From Bacteroides zhangwenhongii (GTDB lineage: Bacteria; Bacteroidota; Bacteroidia; Bacteroidales; Bacteroidaceae), in NCBI RefSeq assembly GCF_009193325.2, contig NZ_CP059856.1, positions 4,650,001 to 4,714,000 on the forward strand: a stretch of DNA of 64,000 nt, written 5' to 3'. Positions 62,301 through 64,000 of this stretch are shown piece by piece. Within the stretch, counting starts at the first letter, position 1; every line of letters begins with the position of its first letter. The translations under genes and the position numbers were made by a program. The notes under the pieces were generated by a model that saw nothing but the letters and a program-made list of their open reading frames with translations, was not told the origin of the DNA and ran no database searches.

Positions 62301-63305
62301 GGCTCCGGAGAACAAAACGGAACTGGAATCGGACTGTCTTATTCAAAGATTCTGGTTGAATTGCAAGGTGGTTCCATCGGCGCATACGACAATCAGGAAG
62401 CAGGTGCGACTTTCTTCATTGAATTGCCGTTAAGACAAGAATCAGAAGAAATCATCTGTCAACCGAAAGCCTATCTGAACGAACTGATGAGTGACGACAG
62501 CCATGAACAAGCACCCGGCAATGATGATTTCGATACAACTCCATATACAGTTTTAGTTGTAGACGACAATCCGGATTTAACAGACTTCCTGAAAAAATCG
62601 TTGGGAGAATACTTTAAACGGGTAGTGATAGCTTCGGATGGTGCAGAAGCCCTTCAACTTATCAGAAGCCACACGCCGGACATAATTGTCAGCGATGTAA
62701 TGATGCCTAGAATGAATGGATATGAACTCTGCAAAAGTATCAAGGAAGATATCACAATCAGCCATATCCCTATTATTCTGCTAACGGCAAGAGACGACCA
62801 GCAAAGTCAATTAAGCGGTTACAAGAATGGAGCGGACGCCTATCTGACAAAGCCTTTTGAGATAGAAATGCTTATGGAAATCATTCGTAACCGATTGAAA
62901 AACCGTGAGTCTACCAAGAAAAGATACCTGAATGCCGGAGTAATCCCTGCACCGGAAGAAAGTACGTTCAGCCAGGCAGACGAGACCTTCCTGCTCAAGT
63001 TAAATAAGATCATTCAAGAAAATCTGGACAACAGCAGTTTGGATATAGCCTTTATCTGCAAAGAAATCGGTATGAGCCGGGCTTCACTTTACAATAAGTT
63101 GAAAGCCCTGACCGATATGGGGGCTAATGATTATATCAATAAGTTCAGAATGGAGAAAGCAATAGCATACATTACCGGAACGGATATGACATTTACAGAA
63201 ATAGCCGAGAAAGTCGGCTTCACCACTTCACGTTATTTCAGTACAACTTTCAAACAATATACAGGGGAAACTCCTACACAATACAAAGAGAAACGAAAAA
63301 AGTGA
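59373..63305 (+). CDS. Hybrid two-component sensor/regulator (HTCS), AraC type
   Basis: This 1310-residue one-protein phosphorelay spans the inner membrane. A signal peptide (about 1-25) is followed by about fourteen two-component-regulator propeller repeats in the periplasm (for example IWIGTDGGGINI and IWVGTDGGGINL), a Y_Y_Y domain and a membrane helix (WWFILSCAVLITVVIIETF, about 755-775). The cytoplasmic part has HisKA with His810 (NISHELRTPL), HATPase (NLLINALKHSPENT, GTGIGLSYSKILVELQGG), a receiver with Asp1108 (IVSDVMMPRMNG) and a C-terminal AraC helix-turn-helix (about 1220-1310). Such proteins sense an oligosaccharide in the periplasm and activate the linked PUL. The nearest PUL is 3.5 kb away on the other strand, with three unrelated genes between. 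Confidence 0.97.
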   Translation: MRIKIFILLCLTVIMQFAGVTHLKASHYYYKQLSLKDGVTSAVRCILTDKQGFVWIGTKAGVSRYDGHELKKYVHSPNNPQSIPNNLIHQIAEDEMSNIWILTDKGIARYQRQSDDFFLPADEKGNPIIAYSTCLTKDGVLFGSKDKVYFYSYRDSSLRLLQKLNKGSNFNISLLSLWDEHTVLCCSRWQGLVLLDLNTGKHRLPPFDCGKEIMNMLIDSQNRIWIAPYNEGIKCFTHNGELVKAYTIHNSDLSNNVVLSLAEREGKIWIGTDGGGINILEPKTGRLSLLEHISGGDNYSLPATSIFCLYNDRNNNMWAGSIRNGLINIREVSMKTYTEVFPGSNRGLSYNTVLSLYQESNDRIWVGTDGGGINLFNPITEKFTHYPSTWEDKVASISPFTSGNLLVSIFSKGIFVFNPETGEKTPFMIIDPETSMRLGKRGKTVNLFSNSPHSVLLLGDHVYQYDLKKQTFNIATEQEGLDIIGTFLPITNYGNYTYLNDIKHIYRLDNRTNRLEVLYQCYKDTIINSVSLDEHGEFWIGNNYGLLHYNPDKKIQTPISTSLFSEVTSIVCDQQGKVWIGTNNMLFAWLIKEQKFVLFGESDGVIQNEYLSKPCLLSSQGNIYMGGVKGLLHINSTLPLITTEIPQLQLSDIIINGESVNDKLNNNPTSISAPWNSNIIIRIMSKEKDIFRQKVYRYQIEGLNDQQIESYNPELVIRSLPPGSYKITASCTAKDGSWIPNQQVLVLTILPPWYRTWWFILSCAVLITVVIIETFRRALKRKEEKLKWAMKEHEQQVYEEKVRFLINISHELRTPLTLIHAPLSRILKSLSPEEPQYLPIKAIYRQSQRMKNLINMVLDVRKMEVGESKIQIQPHFLNQWIEHISQDFISEGEAKNVRIRYQLDPQIETVSFDKDKCEIILSNLLINALKHSPENTEITIISELLPEKDRIRISITDQGSGLKQVNTQKLFTRFYQGSGEQNGTGIGLSYSKILVELQGGSIGAYDNQEAGATFFIELPLRQESEEIICQPKAYLNELMSDDSHEQAPGNDDFDTTPYTVLVVDDNPDLTDFLKKSLGEYFKRVVIASDGAEALQLIRSHTPDIIVSDVMMPRMNGYELCKSIKEDITISHIPIILLTARDDQQSQLSGYKNGADAYLTKPFEIEMLMEIIRNRLKNRESTKKRYLNAGVIPAPEESTFSQADETFLLKLNKIIQENLDNSSLDIAFICKEIGMSRASLYNKLKALTDMGANDYINKFRMEKAIAYITGTDMTFTEIAEKVGFTTSRYFSTTFKQYTGETPTQYKEKRKK

Positions 63306-63347
63306 ATATTCACCGACTGTTGACACAGTCACCGGAATATTCACTTT
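63302..63347 (+). terminator. Terminator of the HTCS gene
   Basis: GTGAATATTC (63302-63311) pairs with GAATATTCAC (63335-63344), and the inner CCG/CTGT bases pair with ACAG/CGG. A short T-run follows. The stem includes the HTCS stop codon region. Confidence 0.75.
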
Positions 63348-63390
63348 CCAGATGCGGACTCCGCACCTAAAATTTATCACTCATTTGATT

Positions 63391-64000
63391 TTACCCATTC
63401 ACTTTCTTATAATCCTCCAGAAACTTCTTCAATCCCGAATCCGTCAACGGATGATTGAGTAATCCCTTAATAGCGCTCAACGGACAAGTAGCAACATCAG
63501 CACCCACTTCCACACATTCTATAATATGCTTCGTATTACGAATCGAGGCTGCCAGTACTTGTGTCTTATAATCATACGTATGATACATACGTACAATATC
63601 AGCAACAAGCCCTACCCCATCTTCACAAATATCATCCAACCGTCCTACAAAAGGCGAAACATAAGTAGCTCCGGCTTTAGCCGCCAACAAAGCCTGTCCC
63701 ACAGAAAAGACTAATGTACAATTCGTACGAATCCCTTTTTCCGTAAAATGCTTGATAGCTTTGATGCCATCCGCAATGCATGGCACTTTCACTACAATAT
63801 GCGAATTGAGTGCTGCCAGTTCCTCTCCTTCACGAATCATCCCTTCGTAATCGGTAGCTATCACTTCGGCACTTACATCACCATTGACGATATTACAGAT
63901 TTTAATATAATGTTCACGTTGGTTTTGGGTTCCCTTGATACCTTCTTTCGCCATTAGCGAAGGATTGGTAGTCACTCCGTCAAGTACTCCGAGATCATAC
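63391..64000 (-). CDS. Transaldolase / fructose-6-phosphate aldolase, 5' end off window
   Basis: The visible 202 residues form most of a small transaldolase of the TalB-like subfamily 3B/Fsa group (usual length about 215-220). The frame stays open to base 64000, so the true start lies beyond the edge; the visible start of translated sequence reads YDLGVLDGVTTNPSLMAKEG. The Schiff-base Lys region is VVKVPCIADGIKAIK, and ALLAAKAGATYVSPFVGRLDD follows. It either interconverts sedoheptulose-7-phosphate with glyceraldehyde-3-phosphate or cleaves fructose-6-phosphate. It is convergent with the HTCS gene. Confidence 0.93.
   Translation of the reverse strand, partial: YDLGVLDGVTTNPSLMAKEGIKGTQNQREHYIKICNIVNGDVSAEVIATDYEGMIREGEELAALNSHIVVKVPCIADGIKAIKHFTEKGIRTNCTLVFSVGQALLAAKAGATYVSPFVGRLDDICEDGVGLVADIVRMYHTYDYKTQVLAASIRNTKHIIECVEVGADVATCPLSAIKGLLNHPLTDSGLKKFLEDYKKVNG

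Overview
The window looks like chromosomal DNA of a human-gut Bacteroides, close to B. thetaiotaomicron, B. ovatus or B. xylanisolvens. Four things point there: SusC/SusD-type outer-membrane genes with a hybrid two-component sensor; many Bacteroidales-only small families (DUF5606, DUF6452/DUF6048, DUF4199, PUR-alpha-like DUF3276, HU-related proteins); repeated promoters of the Bacteroides form TTTG-N19/20-TAnnTTTG; and Ser-type sulfatases. From memory only, the order clpB ... GH97 ... crcB, eno resembles part of the B. thetaiotaomicron chromosome. No rRNA, CRISPR array, insertion sequence or prophage was seen.

Layout. 0.1-3 kb (minus): a small membrane protein and a three-gene cassette of SPFH/GYF_2, membrane/coiled and zinc-ribbon/TM2 proteins. 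2.9-4.5 kb: repeat-rich DNA on both sides of an HU-related gene. 4.5-15.1 kb: housekeeping genes: a LysR regulator, clpB, DUF5606, the YbbR-like/coaE pair, yajC, nusB, PUR-like, rplY, pth and an S4 protein. 15.1-25.1 kb: HIT protein, Kef-type antiporter, gcvT, pepT, a PurF-like protein lacking the catalytic N-terminal Cys, a GH97 glycosidase and crcB. 25-35 kb: eno, a tRNA-Thr with a probable SRP RNA upstream on the same strand, a GT2 glycosyltransferase, an envelope gene pair, mntP, apbE, an OmpH/Skp protein, pepD, a secreted EEP-family enzyme, and a 22-bp tandem palindromic repeat.

35.2-55.9 kb holds MscS and then the main accessory block, a polysaccharide utilization locus transcribed leftwards: GH18 lipoprotein with LamG insert, SusC, SusD, surface glycan-binding lipoprotein, GlcNAc-6-sulfatase-like sulfatase, GH20 hexosaminidase, a 1614-residue GH2-GH29 fusion and a second sulfatase. 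The enzyme set fits a sulfated, fucosylated Gal/GlcNAc host glycan (mucin O-glycan, complex N-glycan or keratan-sulfate-like). In the proposed model, GH18 releases or cuts glycan at the surface, SusC/D import it, and sulfatases, GH20, beta-galactosidase and alpha-fucosidase take it apart. 56-59.3 kb interrupts with an Rpn/PD-(D/E)XK protein and a MurU-like plus AmgK-RapZ-like pair. The probable regulator, a 1310-residue hybrid two-component system, follows at 59.4-63.3 kb on the plus strand. A transaldolase runs off the right edge.

The most distinctive items are the GH2-GH29 fusion, the GH18 barrel with an internal LamG domain, the AmgK-RapZ-C fusion next to MurU, the Cys-less PurF paralogue, and several families of palindromic intergenic repeats.
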